This document shows, piece by piece, positions 18,049-27,830 of a stretch of DNA of 40,370 bases. The position numbers were made by a program, and so were the translations under genes. The notes beneath the pieces were generated by a model. The model ran no database searches. It was not told where the DNA came from and saw nothing but the letters and a program-made list of their open reading frames with translations. Source of the DNA: Chthoniobacteraceae bacterium (lineage in GTDB: Bacteria > Verrucomicrobiota > Verrucomicrobiia > Chthoniobacterales > Chthoniobacteraceae); the NCBI GenBank assembly GCA_947479475.1, contig CANJZW010000041.1:1-40370 (forward strand), read 5' to 3'. Position 1 is the first letter of the stretch; each line of letters starts with the position of its first letter.

Positions 18049-21000
18049 CTATTGCGTCTTAGACGTGCCTCCTTTCGGGGTGGTCTCTAAAGACTCTTTT
18101 GGCAGACTGGGAGCGGTGGGGGCCGGAGGTGGAGCCGCCTTAACGGCAGACTTGGGAGGTGTCGGTGGCGGCAAGGGCTTTTTGAGCGCCGCAGGAGCCG
18201 CTTGCGGCTTGGGCTTCGCGAACGTCATCTCATAAAAACCCACGCTATTATTGCCACCTGCAGACACCGCTAGGATTCGCCCATCGGGGCTCCACGCCAC
18301 ACGCTCGGGCCGTAGCTCGGCTTGACTCGCAATGCCATGCAACTCCTCCACCAGATGGCCATCCTTGAGGTTCCAAACACGCACCGTCAGATCCTCCGAG
18401 GAACTCACAAGCAACGGAAGTTTGGGATGCCATTCCACATCAGAAATGGCTCCGTCGTGCGCCCGAAACTCCCGCTCAATCTCAAGGGTTTTTCCATTGC
18501 GCAACCGCAACCGCATGTCGTTACCAGCCTCGCATATTTGCTTTCCATCCGGCGAGATGCATAGCCCGTTCGCATCCGGTGCGTCCACCTGCAGGATGCG
18601 CACCCCTGTCTCGGCATCCCATAAGACCATCGCACGCTCCACCGCATCCTCGGGTGCTCCTTCCCAATCCGCTTTAAGAAGGGCGATCTCCACAACCGTT
18701 TTTCCATCCACCCAGTCAGAGGTTCCAGAAAGATTCGCCGGTACATCCAGGCCTCGCCGGTCCATTTTGCACACCTCTTTCCCCGAACTGGTCTCATACA
18801 CCCCAAACCCTGTCCAAAGCTTGGATCCATCCGCGTTTAAGGCCCAATGCGTCGACACAAAAGGGAGCTGTCCCTTGAATGTCTCTTCATAAGTGACTCC
18901 TTTACGCCGATAAATTCGCACTTTTCCTGTTGAGTTGGATTTCACCGCAACAACCGCGCCGTCTTTGCTTGCGACTAATCTTCCCGCGCTCAACTCGGGA
19001 CTCTTGAAAACGGCTAAAGGCTTTTTCAAATAATCAGGAATTCGCGTATCATAAACTTCAACAGAAGCGTCATCGCCAGATCCAGAGACTCGCGCCAACC
19101 GCCAGGGCTCCCCAAGGAAGTCAAAGTCACGGGGTGCCGAAATGAAGGTAGTTACGGGTTTTGAAGGCTGAAAATTCCAGGCTCTCAGTTTGTATCCATT
19201 GACCACCGCCACGTCCCCTGTTTTGGGATGCGCCACCAGCCTCCAACCGCCTTTCATATTCCCGAGTAGCGGCTTCGACTTCACAAGCAGTCCTGTATCC
19301 CGGTGCCAATACTGCAACACCACACACCGGTCTGAGCGCTGGGCCAGCGTCGCAATAATATCCGAATCCGGCAGCGCCGCGATTGCATTGACTCCCTGCA
19401 CACGGTTGTCAAACAACAGCCGCCCAGTTGAGGTTTCATAGCGACGCAGAAACCTGCCTGAAGGGGAAAAATACACAACGCTCGTCCCATCGCCGTTCAT
19501 AACAAAAAGAGAACTCAACTGTGCACCGCCGCTCCTAGACCACGGTCCCGAAACACCAGGCCTCCCAAGCGTTCTCTGTGACTCCCCCGTTTTTGCATCC
19601 AAAACCAGGATCCCATTGCGCTCTGTTCCGCTGCGTTCTGAATACATACGCACCGTTTTCCCATCGTCGCTGATTTCCGCCCACACACCGGACTCGTGGG
19701 TGCGCTCCCATTGCACCGCGTTTTGAAAATCCCTCATTTCCAAATGCCACTCGTTGGAAACCGTTCGATAAACGCACAAAAGAGAAGAGCCTTCTGCGCT
19801 AAAGGTTAACTGCATGGCGTTCACTGCTGGCAGCTTGAGCTCGGCAATCTTCTTCCCTCCAACGAGCTGCACGATATCGATCGAGGACGTCTTCACTATC
19901 CCCTTATCTCTTTGGTGCCGCAACACCGCCGCCTTCGAACCGTCCCGGGACAATGCCAAAACATCGTTTAAATCTTTCGCATCGAGCCGGCAAAGATCCT
20001 CGATCCCGCCTCCCTGCTTTTTTAAATCTAAGGTCCGCACCCACCCGTTGGCTTGCAGCGTCACGAGCACACCCGGCTTCTGCGGATGCGGCACCATAGC
20101 CGTCCAAGGCACGTTGTCCTTAGCCTCTGCGCTGACCTCTGCAGACTCTAATTTCGCGTTAAGATATTCCCACTTCTGATCCCGTAAATCCTTGGGCACC
20201 TCCGCAAGTCGGCGTTGCATTTCCTGACCATCTAAATCCCGCTCAGCCGCCTCCACCAGCGCCAAGTTCGCTTCGGCAGCCTTATGCCGGGCATTTTCTC
20301 TCTCCTCCGCAGCCCTAGTTGCATTCTCTTCGGCGACCCGCGCGTTTTCCGATGCCACGCGCTCGCTCGAAATCAATTTCACGGTGAAAGCCGCCGCGCC
20401 GATCAAGATCAAGGCAAGCAGCGCCGTCACCACCTTGTGTCTGCGCAGCAACAAAACCAATTGCCGCAAGGCCCCTGCGTCCTCGGCCTGCGTGGCGTGC
20501 CCGGTCAGATACGAGTCAATATCCGCAGCAAACTCCTCCACCGTCTGGTAACGTTTTTCCTTCTCCAGTGACATCGCCTTGCGCGTCACCGCTCGCAGTG
20601 CCTCCGGCACCTCCGCACCCATCTCCTGAGTTTTCCCCCCTGAATCCTTCCCAGACTCCACCCAACTCCGCTTCGTGATCATGGAGGTGATTTGCCCGGA
20701 TTTCACCTTGCTTAGAAGCTCGTCCAAAGTGTCTGCCTCCACCGGCGGACGCAGGGTCAATATTGAATACAAAATTGCGCCCAGAGAGTAGATGTCGGCG
20801 CGGCCGTCGATCTCGGTCAGTCTCCCTTCTGCCTGCTCCGGAGACATGTATTGAGGGGTCCCCAGCACTTCCCCGTCCATCGTCATACCGAAGTCGTCTG
20901 TAGCCCCATTCGGCGGTGTCGCAACCGCCACCCCAGCAGACTCCAGCGGATCCTTCTCCCCCATTTTCTTCGCCAGCCCCCAGTCCATGACCAGCACCTC

Positions 21001-21930
21001 GCCAAACTCGCCTACCATCACGTTCTCGGGCTTCAAATCCCGATGCAAAATACCCTTTGAATGGGCAAACGCCATGGCATCACAGATCTTCCGAAAAACT
21101 GTCAATAGCCGCGCCCGCGGGTAGGTCTTCTTCGTTTCTGGATCCCCTTCGCGTAAATGTTGGATGACAGTCTTCAACGTCTGTCCCTTCACCAGCTTCA
21201 TGCTGTAAAAAGGAAACCCGTCCTCATCCTCTCCCATCGCATGAATCGGAACGATGTTTGGATGCGGCAAATTGCCCAGAACCTCTGCTTCCCGCGCGAA
21301 ACGCGGATCTCCCCCGGCAGACAGGCTCGAAACCTTGACCGCCACCACTCGCTTTAAGTGAGGGTCTTCCCCCGTGTAAATGCGCCCCATCCCACCGCGC
21401 GCGATTTCCCGTCCCAAAGTGTACTGGACCTGCACGGTTGCGCTGCGTGGTCCCATTCCAAGGAGCACATTTGCGTCAAGCGCTGTATCCTCCTTCTGGG
21501 CTCCCGCAAGGGTCGCCGTTTCTTTGTACACCGTTGTCCCATCAGTCGCCTTGCGGGCCGCAATCGTCGCCCCCATCTGAATCCGCCCCCCCTCTTTTTG
21601 CGAATTCTCAAGGCCGCCCGCCGCCTCTGCTGTCTCCACCACCTTCACCACCAACACCGCAGGCCCCATTTGCAAAGTCGCCGGACACTCCACCTCCACA
21701 CTTCCGCTGATATGATAACCGTTGAGCAGCGTTTCGTTCTGCCCGGTGAGATCCTCCACCTCGATTTTGTTCCCCTCCAACATGAGCGAAGCGTGATGCA
21801 GAGCAATGGTGTCAGCTTCAATGACTAACTCGCAGGATGGGTCCCGGCCAACCATTAGCAACCCGCCTCCGTAGGTAAACGCATGACTTGAACCGCCACA
21901 ATGTAAGGTGAGTTCAAATACGCGTGTCAT
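18049..21930 (-). CDS. FHA-Ser/Thr protein kinase-TM-WD40 receptor-like protein
   Basis: A 1293-residue signalling protein. Residues 1-98 are an FHA domain (VGRDPSCELVI, HHASLML, NGYHI), which binds phosphothreonine. Residues about 170-476 are a Hanks-type kinase with GREIARGGMGRIYTG as the P-loop, Lys199 in VAVK, catalytic HRDLKPEN (D298), DWG in place of DFG (D316), and GTPQYMSPEQAEG in the activation segment. A transmembrane helix (about 499-519) and a charged coiled coil (about 520-600) follow. The remainder is a WD40-like propeller, clearest at DGAISDVEWHPKLPLLVSSS and ERVAWSPDGRILAVSA. It ends in a Pro/Ala-rich tail. The kinase side should be cytoplasmic and the propeller periplasmic, so it may sense an outside ligand. 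No cognate phosphatase or regulator is nearby. A single-gene unit, divergent from the azurin fusion. Confidence 0.92.
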   Translation of the reverse strand: MTRVFELTLHCGGSSHAFTYGGGLLMVGRDPSCELVIEADTIALHHASLMLEGNKIEVEDLTGQNETLLNGYHISGSVEVECPATLQMGPAVLVVKVVETAEAAGGLENSQKEGGRIQMGATIAARKATDGTTVYKETATLAGAQKEDTALDANVLLGMGPRSATVQVQYTLGREIARGGMGRIYTGEDPHLKRVVAVKVSSLSAGGDPRFAREAEVLGNLPHPNIVPIHAMGEDEDGFPFYSMKLVKGQTLKTVIQHLREGDPETKKTYPRARLLTVFRKICDAMAFAHSKGILHRDLKPENVMVGEFGEVLVMDWGLAKKMGEKDPLESAGVAVATPPNGATDDFGMTMDGEVLGTPQYMSPEQAEGRLTEIDGRADIYSLGAILYSILTLRPPVEADTLDELLSKVKSGQITSMITKRSWVESGKDSGGKTQEMGAEVPEALRAVTRKAMSLEKEKRYQTVEEFAADIDSYLTGHATQAEDAGALRQLVLLLRRHKVVTALLALILIGAAAFTVKLISSERVASENARVAEENATRAAEERENARHKAAEANLALVEAAERDLDGQEMQRRLAEVPKDLRDQKWEYLNAKLESAEVSAEAKDNVPWTAMVPHPQKPGVLVTLQANGWVRTLDLKKQGGGIEDLCRLDAKDLNDVLALSRDGSKAAVLRHQRDKGIVKTSSIDIVQLVGGKKIAELKLPAVNAMQLTFSAEGSSLLCVYRTVSNEWHLEMRDFQNAVQWERTHESGVWAEISDDGKTVRMYSERSGTERNGILVLDAKTGESQRTLGRPGVSGPWSRSGGAQLSSLFVMNGDGTSVVYFSPSGRFLRRYETSTGRLLFDNRVQGVNAIAALPDSDIIATLAQRSDRCVVLQYWHRDTGLLVKSKPLLGNMKGGWRLVAHPKTGDVAVVNGYKLRAWNFQPSKPVTTFISAPRDFDFLGEPWRLARVSGSGDDASVEVYDTRIPDYLKKPLAVFKSPELSAGRLVASKDGAVVAVKSNSTGKVRIYRRKGVTYEETFKGQLPFVSTHWALNADGSKLWTGFGVYETSSGKEVCKMDRRGLDVPANLSGTSDWVDGKTVVEIALLKADWEGAPEDAVERAMVLWDAETGVRILQVDAPDANGLCISPDGKQICEAGNDMRLRLRNGKTLEIEREFRAHDGAISDVEWHPKLPLLVSSSEDLTVRVWNLKDGHLVEELHGIASQAELRPERVAWSPDGRILAVSAGGNNSVGFYEMTFAKPKPQAAPAALKKPLPPPTPPKSAVKAAPPPAPTAPSLPKESLETTPKGGTSKTQ

Positions 21931-22168
21931 GATTGCTAGTGCGCAGACTTAAGTCGCTAGACGTTTACTTTCCAGCGTAATTATAACGTCAAGACGAACA
22001 CGAAGGCTTCGTACATCTAGCTCTCCTCGTGCATGGCCGTCTGATGACTCTGGCCGCTGTAAATCCCGGCACCGTGCCGCCTCGGTCGTGTAATCTGTCG
22101 GGATAGGACACGCCGATGTCCGCGGCCCCGGGCTGCCTTCGTTCTGTAGGGCTTCGTTTCTTGGGGCG

Positions 22169-25100
22169 GTGTGTTACTTTCGTCCCGTGATTTCGCACAA
22201 ATTCCTTCCGCTTTTTCTCTGGATGGCCACAGCCAGCCAGACCGCCACCGCCTCGCTTCCTTTGGAGAAGGACGCGACGGTCGTTTTTTACGGGAATTCG
22301 ATGCTGGAACGCCTCTGTGAACAGGGGGAAATGGAGGCGTGGATCCAGCTCGCGCACCCGCGGGAAGCGTTGCATCTGCGCAGCCTCGCGTGGACGGGCG
22401 ACGAGGTTGGGAACCGGCAGAGAGCCGAGGGCTACGCGGAGCACCTTAAAAACCTGATTGCGCTCTGGCCGGCTCAGGTCGTCGTTTTGGGTTTTGGCAT
22501 GAACGAATCGTTTGCGGGAGACGCCGGGTTGGGGCCGTTCCGGTCGCAGTTGGAGGTGCTGCTTCAACAGGTCGCAAAACAACATCCCGGTGCGGCCTTT
22601 GTCCTTCTCGGGCCTACAGCTGTAGAAGAGCGCTCTTCGCCAGTCGGGGTGGATGCCACCGCGCGGAACCGCAACCTGCTGCAGTACTCCAGCGTCATCG
22701 CGGAAGTGGCAAAAGCCCGGCAGGTGCTGTTTGTAGACCTTTTTGCAGAGTCTCAAACCGCCTTTGCAAATGCGACCGAACCGCTGTGCTCTAACGGGCT
22801 TCACCTAAACTCCCTCGGCAATCGACTGATGGCAAAGGTTATTGCGCGCGCAATGGTGGGGGAGGACGCGCTCGCCGGTATCGATGGGGGCCGGTTGGCG
22901 GCCATCGCCCAGGCGGCGGCGCGGAAATCAGCGTTTGTGGCGGACGTCGTTCGCCCGAAAAACGGGGTGGTTTATTATGGAGTCCGCAAACGCCCCGACG
23001 AGTACGCACTTGAGATGCCGCGCTACCACCAGCTTATCAACAAGGCGGAGGCCGATTTGTTTGCTCTTTTGAAAGATCCAGCGGCGGCGTTCGGCAGCTT
23101 TCCAGTGCCCACGCTTCCACCGCTTCCTCCGGGCAAAAGCAAGCCCGACGCCGTTCTTGGTGTGGTCAAAACGGCGGCGGAGCAGCAGGCGGAAATTGTC
23201 GTAGCCCCCGGTTTCGAACTCAACCTTTTTGCCTCCGACGAGCAGTTCCCTGAGCTGCGCAACCCCGTCCAGATGGCCTTTGATGCGAGGGGGCGCCTCT
23301 GGGTGGTGACGATGCCGTCCTGGCCGCACACCGTGCCGGGGCTGCTTCCGGAGGATAAGATCCTCATTTTGGAGGACACCGACCGGGATGGAAAAGCCGA
23401 CAAGTGCACTGTTTTTGCGGACGGACTGGACGCCGTTGATGGCCTCGCTTTCCACGAGGGCGGAGTCATTGTGAGCGCCCAGCCTCGGCTCTGGCTTATG
23501 CGCGATTCCAAAGGCGACGGGAGAGCCGACGTGAAAACCGAACTTTTGCGCGGCGTGGACGTGACCGATTCTCACCATGGGGGGATGATCGCCACCGACC
23601 CGCTTGGAAAGGTTTGGCTCTGTGACGGCGTCTTCCACCGGTCCCAATTCGAAACTCCTTTTGGCGAAGTGCGGGGCATCGACGCCTCCACCTACCGGCT
23701 CGACCCACACACAGGAAAAATGAGCGTGGAGTGGCAGAGTACCACCCCCAATCCCTGGAAGATGACGTTTGACCGCGAGGGCAGCCCCTTCCAAATGTAC
23801 GGCGATGGACTCGTTCTGGACGGGCTTCAACTGACTTGGACTCCCCTGGGCGCTTATCACAAGTTTGCGCATGCCAAGGTGCTCGGGTACGGGAAAGGCT
23901 CGGGAGCCGCCTCCATTTCCAGCCCGAACTTTCCGGACGCCTACCAGCATGGGATGGCTTCCGCGACACTGCTCGGCCGCTATTTTGTCGCTATCTCCAA
24001 GCTGAACGCCACCGACGGTCCCTACGCGGCAACGGACCGGTTGGACGTTCTCAAATCTGACAATCCGGCATTCCGGCCCGTGGACATAGTCTTCGGGATG
24101 GACGGAGGGATGTACGTCTCGGACTTCTCGAGCGCGATCATCGGGCACGCCCAACATCCGATGCGCGATCCGCTCTGGAACCACGAACGGGGCCGGATTT
24201 GGCGCGTCGTTTCCAATGAAAAACCGGTCGTCAAGGAATGGCCGCTGATTGAAGGCCAGCCCGTCGAGGCGCTTTTGAGTCTTCTAAATCACCCCCAGGA
24301 CCTCGTGCGGGACCACGCGCGTATTGAACTTCGCCGCCAGAGTCAGGATTTGATTCCCGCCCTCGACTCCTGGGTGGCGGCTTTGGAACGGAGCCTTCCA
24401 GGTTTTTCACAGGCGGCTTTAGAGGCGCTCTGGATCTTTGAATCCAAAGGGGAGGTTCGCCCCGCCCTTCTCGAAGAGGTGCTCGCGGGGGCGAACTTTG
24501 CCACCCGCGCGGCAGGGGTGCAGTTGGTGCGTTTCCAGCAGGACCGTCTGGCCGACCCAGCCGGACTGCTCTCTCGCATGCTCCTGGACCCGCACCCGCG
24601 CGTGCGAATGGCGGTCGTCAATGTGGTGGCGTTGCTGCGCCCGGAGTCCTCGAAGTTTGACCATGTTTTGCATGGATACCAGGATGCTAACGCCGCGCTG
24701 AACCAAATGCTGGCAGACCTACGTCTCGGCACCCGCCCTTTGAAGGGGCGCAGCGTGCCGGTGTTGGAAATGGCTGCCGATACGCAACTGCATTACTGGC
24801 AAAGTCACCGTCCGGACGGCGAAGTCTGGGAGGCAGGAAGCGGTAAAACGCCCATGGGCGGCTCCAACGGAACCTGGGTGACCACCGTCGATTCTAGCGC
24901 GTCGCAACCGGCTCTTCTGAGCGTCAAACACGGGTACGTCGATATTCTCGTCAACGGGGTGAAACTGCTCTCCACCGACAGCATGTGGAGCAGTCAGCAG
25001 CAGGCTCAGTTCGAATTGCGAAAGGGCCTCAACCGGCTGGAAATCACCTTCCGCAATCTGAAGGCAGGCGTGCCTCCCATCTACCTTTCCAGTTTACTCG

Positions 25101-25564
25101 GCGAACGGCCCGCCGACATTCGGGCCGCCGCTACTCCGGCGATGCTCTCGGAACTGAACGCCGCGTGGAACATTGCGCACTCCTCCGACGCGGGAGTGCT
25201 CCATGTGCAGGCTGTTCCCAACCAAATGCAGTTTTCGCCCAAGGAACTTCGGGTAAAAAAGGGTGCCCCCGTCCGGTTGGTTTTCGAAAACCCGGACCTG
25301 ATGATTCATAACTTCGTCCTCCTAAAACCCGGGTCCGAGGAGGAAGTGGGAGCTTTGGCCGACCGCATGGCTCGGCAGGAGGACGCGGCAAAACGCGGGT
25401 ACATTCCCAAGACAACCAAGGTGCTCTACGCTTCCGGCCTGCTTGATCCTGGCACGACCGAGGAACTGAGCTTCTCCGCGCCGAATGAACCGGGGCGGTA
25501 CCCTTACATTTGTACGTTCCCCGGCCACTGGCGGATCATGCGCGGGGTGCTTGTGGTCGAGTAA
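22169..25564 (+). CDS. GDSL-propeller dehydrogenase-like protein with C-terminal azurin-type copper domain
   Basis: A 1131-residue exported protein. Residues about 30-240 are the SGNH-like domain typical of PVC dehydrogenase-like proteins (VVFYGNSMLERL, VVLGFGMNESFAG, NGLHLNSLGN). Asn replaces the catalytic Asp in GNS, so hydrolase activity is doubtful. Residues about 340-690 form a beta-propeller of the 'membrane-bound dehydrogenase' type (GFELNLFASD, FDARGRLWVVTMPSWPH). A HEAT-like helical stretch follows at about 700-830. The last 110 residues are azurin-like with type 1 copper ligands His1047 (MIHNF), Cys1115, His1120 and Met1124 in CTFPGHWRIM. No CxxCH haem motif is present, although relatives usually end in cytochrome c, so copper may replace haem as electron carrier. 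GTG at 22169 gives a usable signal peptide; GTG at 22187 is an alternative. Confidence 0.85.
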   Translation: MCYFRPVISHKFLPLFLWMATASQTATASLPLEKDATVVFYGNSMLERLCEQGEMEAWIQLAHPREALHLRSLAWTGDEVGNRQRAEGYAEHLKNLIALWPAQVVVLGFGMNESFAGDAGLGPFRSQLEVLLQQVAKQHPGAAFVLLGPTAVEERSSPVGVDATARNRNLLQYSSVIAEVAKARQVLFVDLFAESQTAFANATEPLCSNGLHLNSLGNRLMAKVIARAMVGEDALAGIDGGRLAAIAQAAARKSAFVADVVRPKNGVVYYGVRKRPDEYALEMPRYHQLINKAEADLFALLKDPAAAFGSFPVPTLPPLPPGKSKPDAVLGVVKTAAEQQAEIVVAPGFELNLFASDEQFPELRNPVQMAFDARGRLWVVTMPSWPHTVPGLLPEDKILILEDTDRDGKADKCTVFADGLDAVDGLAFHEGGVIVSAQPRLWLMRDSKGDGRADVKTELLRGVDVTDSHHGGMIATDPLGKVWLCDGVFHRSQFETPFGEVRGIDASTYRLDPHTGKMSVEWQSTTPNPWKMTFDREGSPFQMYGDGLVLDGLQLTWTPLGAYHKFAHAKVLGYGKGSGAASISSPNFPDAYQHGMASATLLGRYFVAISKLNATDGPYAATDRLDVLKSDNPAFRPVDIVFGMDGGMYVSDFSSAIIGHAQHPMRDPLWNHERGRIWRVVSNEKPVVKEWPLIEGQPVEALLSLLNHPQDLVRDHARIELRRQSQDLIPALDSWVAALERSLPGFSQAALEALWIFESKGEVRPALLEEVLAGANFATRAAGVQLVRFQQDRLADPAGLLSRMLLDPHPRVRMAVVNVVALLRPESSKFDHVLHGYQDANAALNQMLADLRLGTRPLKGRSVPVLEMAADTQLHYWQSHRPDGEVWEAGSGKTPMGGSNGTWVTTVDSSASQPALLSVKHGYVDILVNGVKLLSTDSMWSSQQQAQFELRKGLNRLEITFRNLKAGVPPIYLSSLLGERPADIRAAATPAMLSELNAAWNIAHSSDAGVLHVQAVPNQMQFSPKELRVKKGAPVRLVFENPDLMIHNFVLLKPGSEEEVGALADRMARQEDAAKRGYIPKTTKVLYASGLLDPGTTEELSFSAPNEPGRYPYICTFPGHWRIMRGVLVVE

Positions 25565-25566
25565 GG

Positions 25567-25583
25567 CAGCGGCTTTTCCGCTG
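25567..25583. terminator. Small hairpin between convergent genes
   Basis: CAGCGG (25567-25572) and CCGCTG (25578-25583) enclose a CTTTT loop just past the azurin-fusion stop and before the converging phosphohexomutase stop. There is no T-run beyond it. It is a weak terminator candidate. Confidence 0.3.
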
Positions 25584-25603
25584 AGCATCCGTGGGGTGGG
25601 CGG

Positions 25604-27565
25604 TTACCCGGCCCTGTGAGCGGCATCCGTTTGGATCCATGCCCAGAGGCGTTCCAAGGAAGTCTTCACGGAGGCTTTTAAGGCCGCCAATGCCTGAGCG
25701 TCAAATCGCGCGCCGGGGTTGGGTTCTTGTTTTGCAAAGAGGTAAAACTTGATCTTGGGTTCCGTGCCCGAAGGCCGCACCGCCACCCGGCGTCCGTCCG
25801 CGAGCTCAAAAATAAGCATGTTTTCCTTGGGAATGGGGTCGCCTTCGACGTCCACAAAGGACTCCGTGGCAAAATTGCGCTGGCCGGTTACTTTGGTGCC
25901 GTCCATCTCGGCCGGGGGATGTGCTGCGTAAGAGGCGACCAGTTTTGCGATCTGCGCCGCGCCTTGGGCTCCCTCAAACGTCAGGGAGCCGTTCTGCTCC
26001 TTGTAGAAGCCGTACTCGGAGTACACCTCGTCCAGAAGCTCGGGCAGCGTGAGCCCCCGCGACTTGGCGTAGGCCGCCACCTCCCCGAAAACAATCGCCG
26101 CCCCGTTGCCGTCTTTGTCCCGGATGAAGTCTGCGGCGCTGTAGCCGTAGCTCTCCTCGCCCCCGCACACGTAGTAGCTGGAGTGCTGCAGGCGCAGATC
26201 CCGGGTTTCCGCTTCCGAGAGGGTGCGGTACGCTTCCCTTGCCTCGGCTGGCAGCGCCCTTTCGTATTTACCGAGCTTGGCTCCGATGTATTTGAAACCG
26301 GTCAGCGTTTCGACGCAGCGCAAGCCGTTGCGTTCTGCAATCGCCTTCTGCAAATCGGTTGTGACAAACGTTTTGATGATCACGCACCGAGCTGCGTTCT
26401 CCTTGGTGATCACGCCTTGCTCGATCAGTTTCCTCACTCGGTAATAGGCCATCAGAGAACCAATTTCGTTCCCCGTCAGCAGCACCATCTGGCCTGCGCG
26501 ATCGCGCGCCGCGACGCCCATCCGGTCGCAGTCGGGATCGGTCGCAATCACCAGATCAGCCCCCTCTTCCTGGGCCTTGAGGATCGCAAGCGCCAGCGCC
26601 TCAGCGTTCTCGGGGTTCGGGCTCTTTACCGTAGGAAAACGCCCGTCGGGAATCTCCTGCTCGGGCACCGTAGTGTACGGAAACCCAAGCTTCTCCAGCA
26701 TGGGCCGCACAATGATCCCCCCAGTACCGTGGATGGAAGTGAAGACAAACTTCAGTCCCTTGGTCGCCGCCACCAGGCCCGGATCAAGCACCAGAGTTTC
26801 CAAGCGCGCCATGTAGGCGGCGTCCGCTTCCTCACCCAAGACGGTGATGGTGCCTTGTTGCTCGAGGGGAAGGGGAGTGTACCTGTCGCTTTCCAGCGTG
26901 TTTACCTTCGCAATGATCCCGCTGGCGTGTGGCTCCACGACCTGCGCCCCCTCGTCAAAGTAGACCTTGTAGCCGTTGTCGTGGGGGGGATTGTGGCTGG
27001 CCGTAATCACCACTCCCGCCTGCGCTTTTTGGGCGCGAACCGTAAAAGAGAGCTGCGGCGTGGAGCGCGGGCCGGAAAAAAGGAAAACGTCCACGCCGTT
27101 TTCCGCCGCCACCTTCGCGGCAAGAGCCGTGAATTCAGGCGAAAAAAAGCGGGTGTCATGAGCGACCACCAGCGCGGGCCTGCCGGCGAGGCCCTGACTC
27201 GCATGGTACTCGCGCATGTAGCTCACAAGACCCTGAGTGGCCCGGGAAACGTTGAAGAAGTTCATCGCATTGGTCCCCACGCAGGGTCGTTCCGGGCGCC
27301 CGCTGGCCTGCTCGTTCCCGCGTTCGGCGCGGGTCACCTGTTTGCCAATCGTGCGGCCTCGCAGCCCCCCGGTGCCGAAAGCTAGGGTGCGAAAAAAACG
27401 GTCGTTAAGCTCCGCCCAAGCTTTCTCCGAGAGCAGTTCGGAGATGCTTTCCCTCACCGTAGAGTCGCCGGAGCTGGCGAGCATAGTTTGCAGGTTGCGT
27501 GCGCTGGATTCGAGCAGGTTGCCGGATATTACCGCCTCTTGGATGCATATGCTGAGATCTTTCAT
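25604..27565 (-). CDS. Alpha-D-phosphohexomutase (phosphoglucomutase/phosphomannomutase, PgcA/PGM2 type)
   Basis: Interconverts hexose 6- and 1-phosphates, supplying sugar nucleotides for glycan synthesis. All four family signatures are present in 653 residues. The N-terminal AFGTGGLRG (62-70) is typical of the longer PgcA/PGM2 branch. The active phosphoserine Ser190 is in TASHNPP. The magnesium loop is DPDCDRMG (D343, D345, D347). The sugar-specificity loop is CGGEESYGYS, and RPSGTEPKIKFY forms the C-terminal phosphate site. An insertion-like Arg-rich stretch (GNEQASGRPERP, 83-94) follows the first motif. It lies directly beside the glycosyltransferase cluster, on the opposite strand, which fits a role in precursor supply. 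Glucose versus mannose preference cannot be read from sequence. Cytoplasmic. Confidence 0.92.
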   Translation of the reverse strand: MKDLSICIQEAVISGNLLESSARNLQTMLASSGDSTVRESISELLSEKAWAELNDRFFRTLAFGTGGLRGRTIGKQVTRAERGNEQASGRPERPCVGTNAMNFFNVSRATQGLVSYMREYHASQGLAGRPALVVAHDTRFFSPEFTALAAKVAAENGVDVFLFSGPRSTPQLSFTVRAQKAQAGVVITASHNPPHDNGYKVYFDEGAQVVEPHASGIIAKVNTLESDRYTPLPLEQQGTITVLGEEADAAYMARLETLVLDPGLVAATKGLKFVFTSIHGTGGIIVRPMLEKLGFPYTTVPEQEIPDGRFPTVKSPNPENAEALALAILKAQEEGADLVIATDPDCDRMGVAARDRAGQMVLLTGNEIGSLMAYYRVRKLIEQGVITKENAARCVIIKTFVTTDLQKAIAERNGLRCVETLTGFKYIGAKLGKYERALPAEAREAYRTLSEAETRDLRLQHSSYYVCGGEESYGYSAADFIRDKDGNGAAIVFGEVAAYAKSRGLTLPELLDEVYSEYGFYKEQNGSLTFEGAQGAAQIAKLVASYAAHPPAEMDGTKVTGQRNFATESFVDVEGDPIPKENMLIFELADGRRVAVRPSGTEPKIKFYLFAKQEPNPGARFDAQALAALKASVKTSLERLWAWIQTDAAHRAG

Positions 27566-27766
27566 GGCCCGGTTAGTCTGCCATTTACTCTGCCGCTGTA
27601 AACGCCGGAGCAGGGGAAACCGTTGGGGGCGGGGGAAGGATCGGCGACGCTGCAGTTTTCGGAACTTTCTTAAAACCTATCCCCCGCCCACCTCCGTAAC
27701 ACAGATGCGGGGATTAGTGGGGGGAATGATCAAAACGGCAAAAACGGAAAAAAAACGGAGTGTTCT

Positions 27767-27820
27767 ATGGAAATAACTATGGAAACAAAAGGGTTAATCC
27801 GGCGTTGTGCCGGATTTTGA
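27767..27820 (+). CDS. Putative 17-residue leader peptide of the glycosyltransferase operon
   Basis: A short frame encodes MEITMETKGLIRRCAGF. It has a good ribosome binding site (GGAG at 27757-27760, 6 nt before the ATG). Its last codons run through both arms of the stem-loop at 27796-27816, and its TGA lies 10 nt before the start of the glycosyltransferase. This is the layout of a translational-coupling or attenuation leader peptide. It is too short to judge by composition and may be chance. Confidence 0.4.
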   Translation: MEITMETKGLIRRCAGF

Positions 27821-27830
27821 AAGATTAACC
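27792..27830 (+). promoter_or_regulatory. Switch-like stem-loop at the glycosyltransferase start
   Basis: A perfect 8-bp hairpin (AATCCGGC 27796-27803, GTTGT loop, GCCGGATT 27809-27816) overlaps a second pairing, GGTTAAT (27792-27798) with ATTAACC (27824-27830). That second pairing ends one base before the ATG at 27831. The full versions of the two pairings compete for bases 27796-27798. Together they could close the weak ribosome binding site GAAAG (27819-27823). A ribosome on the leader peptide would open the structure. Confidence 0.4.

Noticed and set aside
21989-22804. 271-codon minus-strand frame under the azurin fusion
   Set aside because: A shadow of a well-supported gene in high-GC DNA.
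25727-27385. 552-codon plus-strand frame opposite the phosphohexomutase
   Set aside because: Despite its length it has no motifs, and the minus strand carries all catalytic signatures of the mutase.
22047-27610. ACTCTG..CCGCTGTAAA..CCGG seen at 22047-22068 and 27589-27610
   Set aside because: Only about 16 matching bases with one indel; compatible with chance and no regulator is implied.
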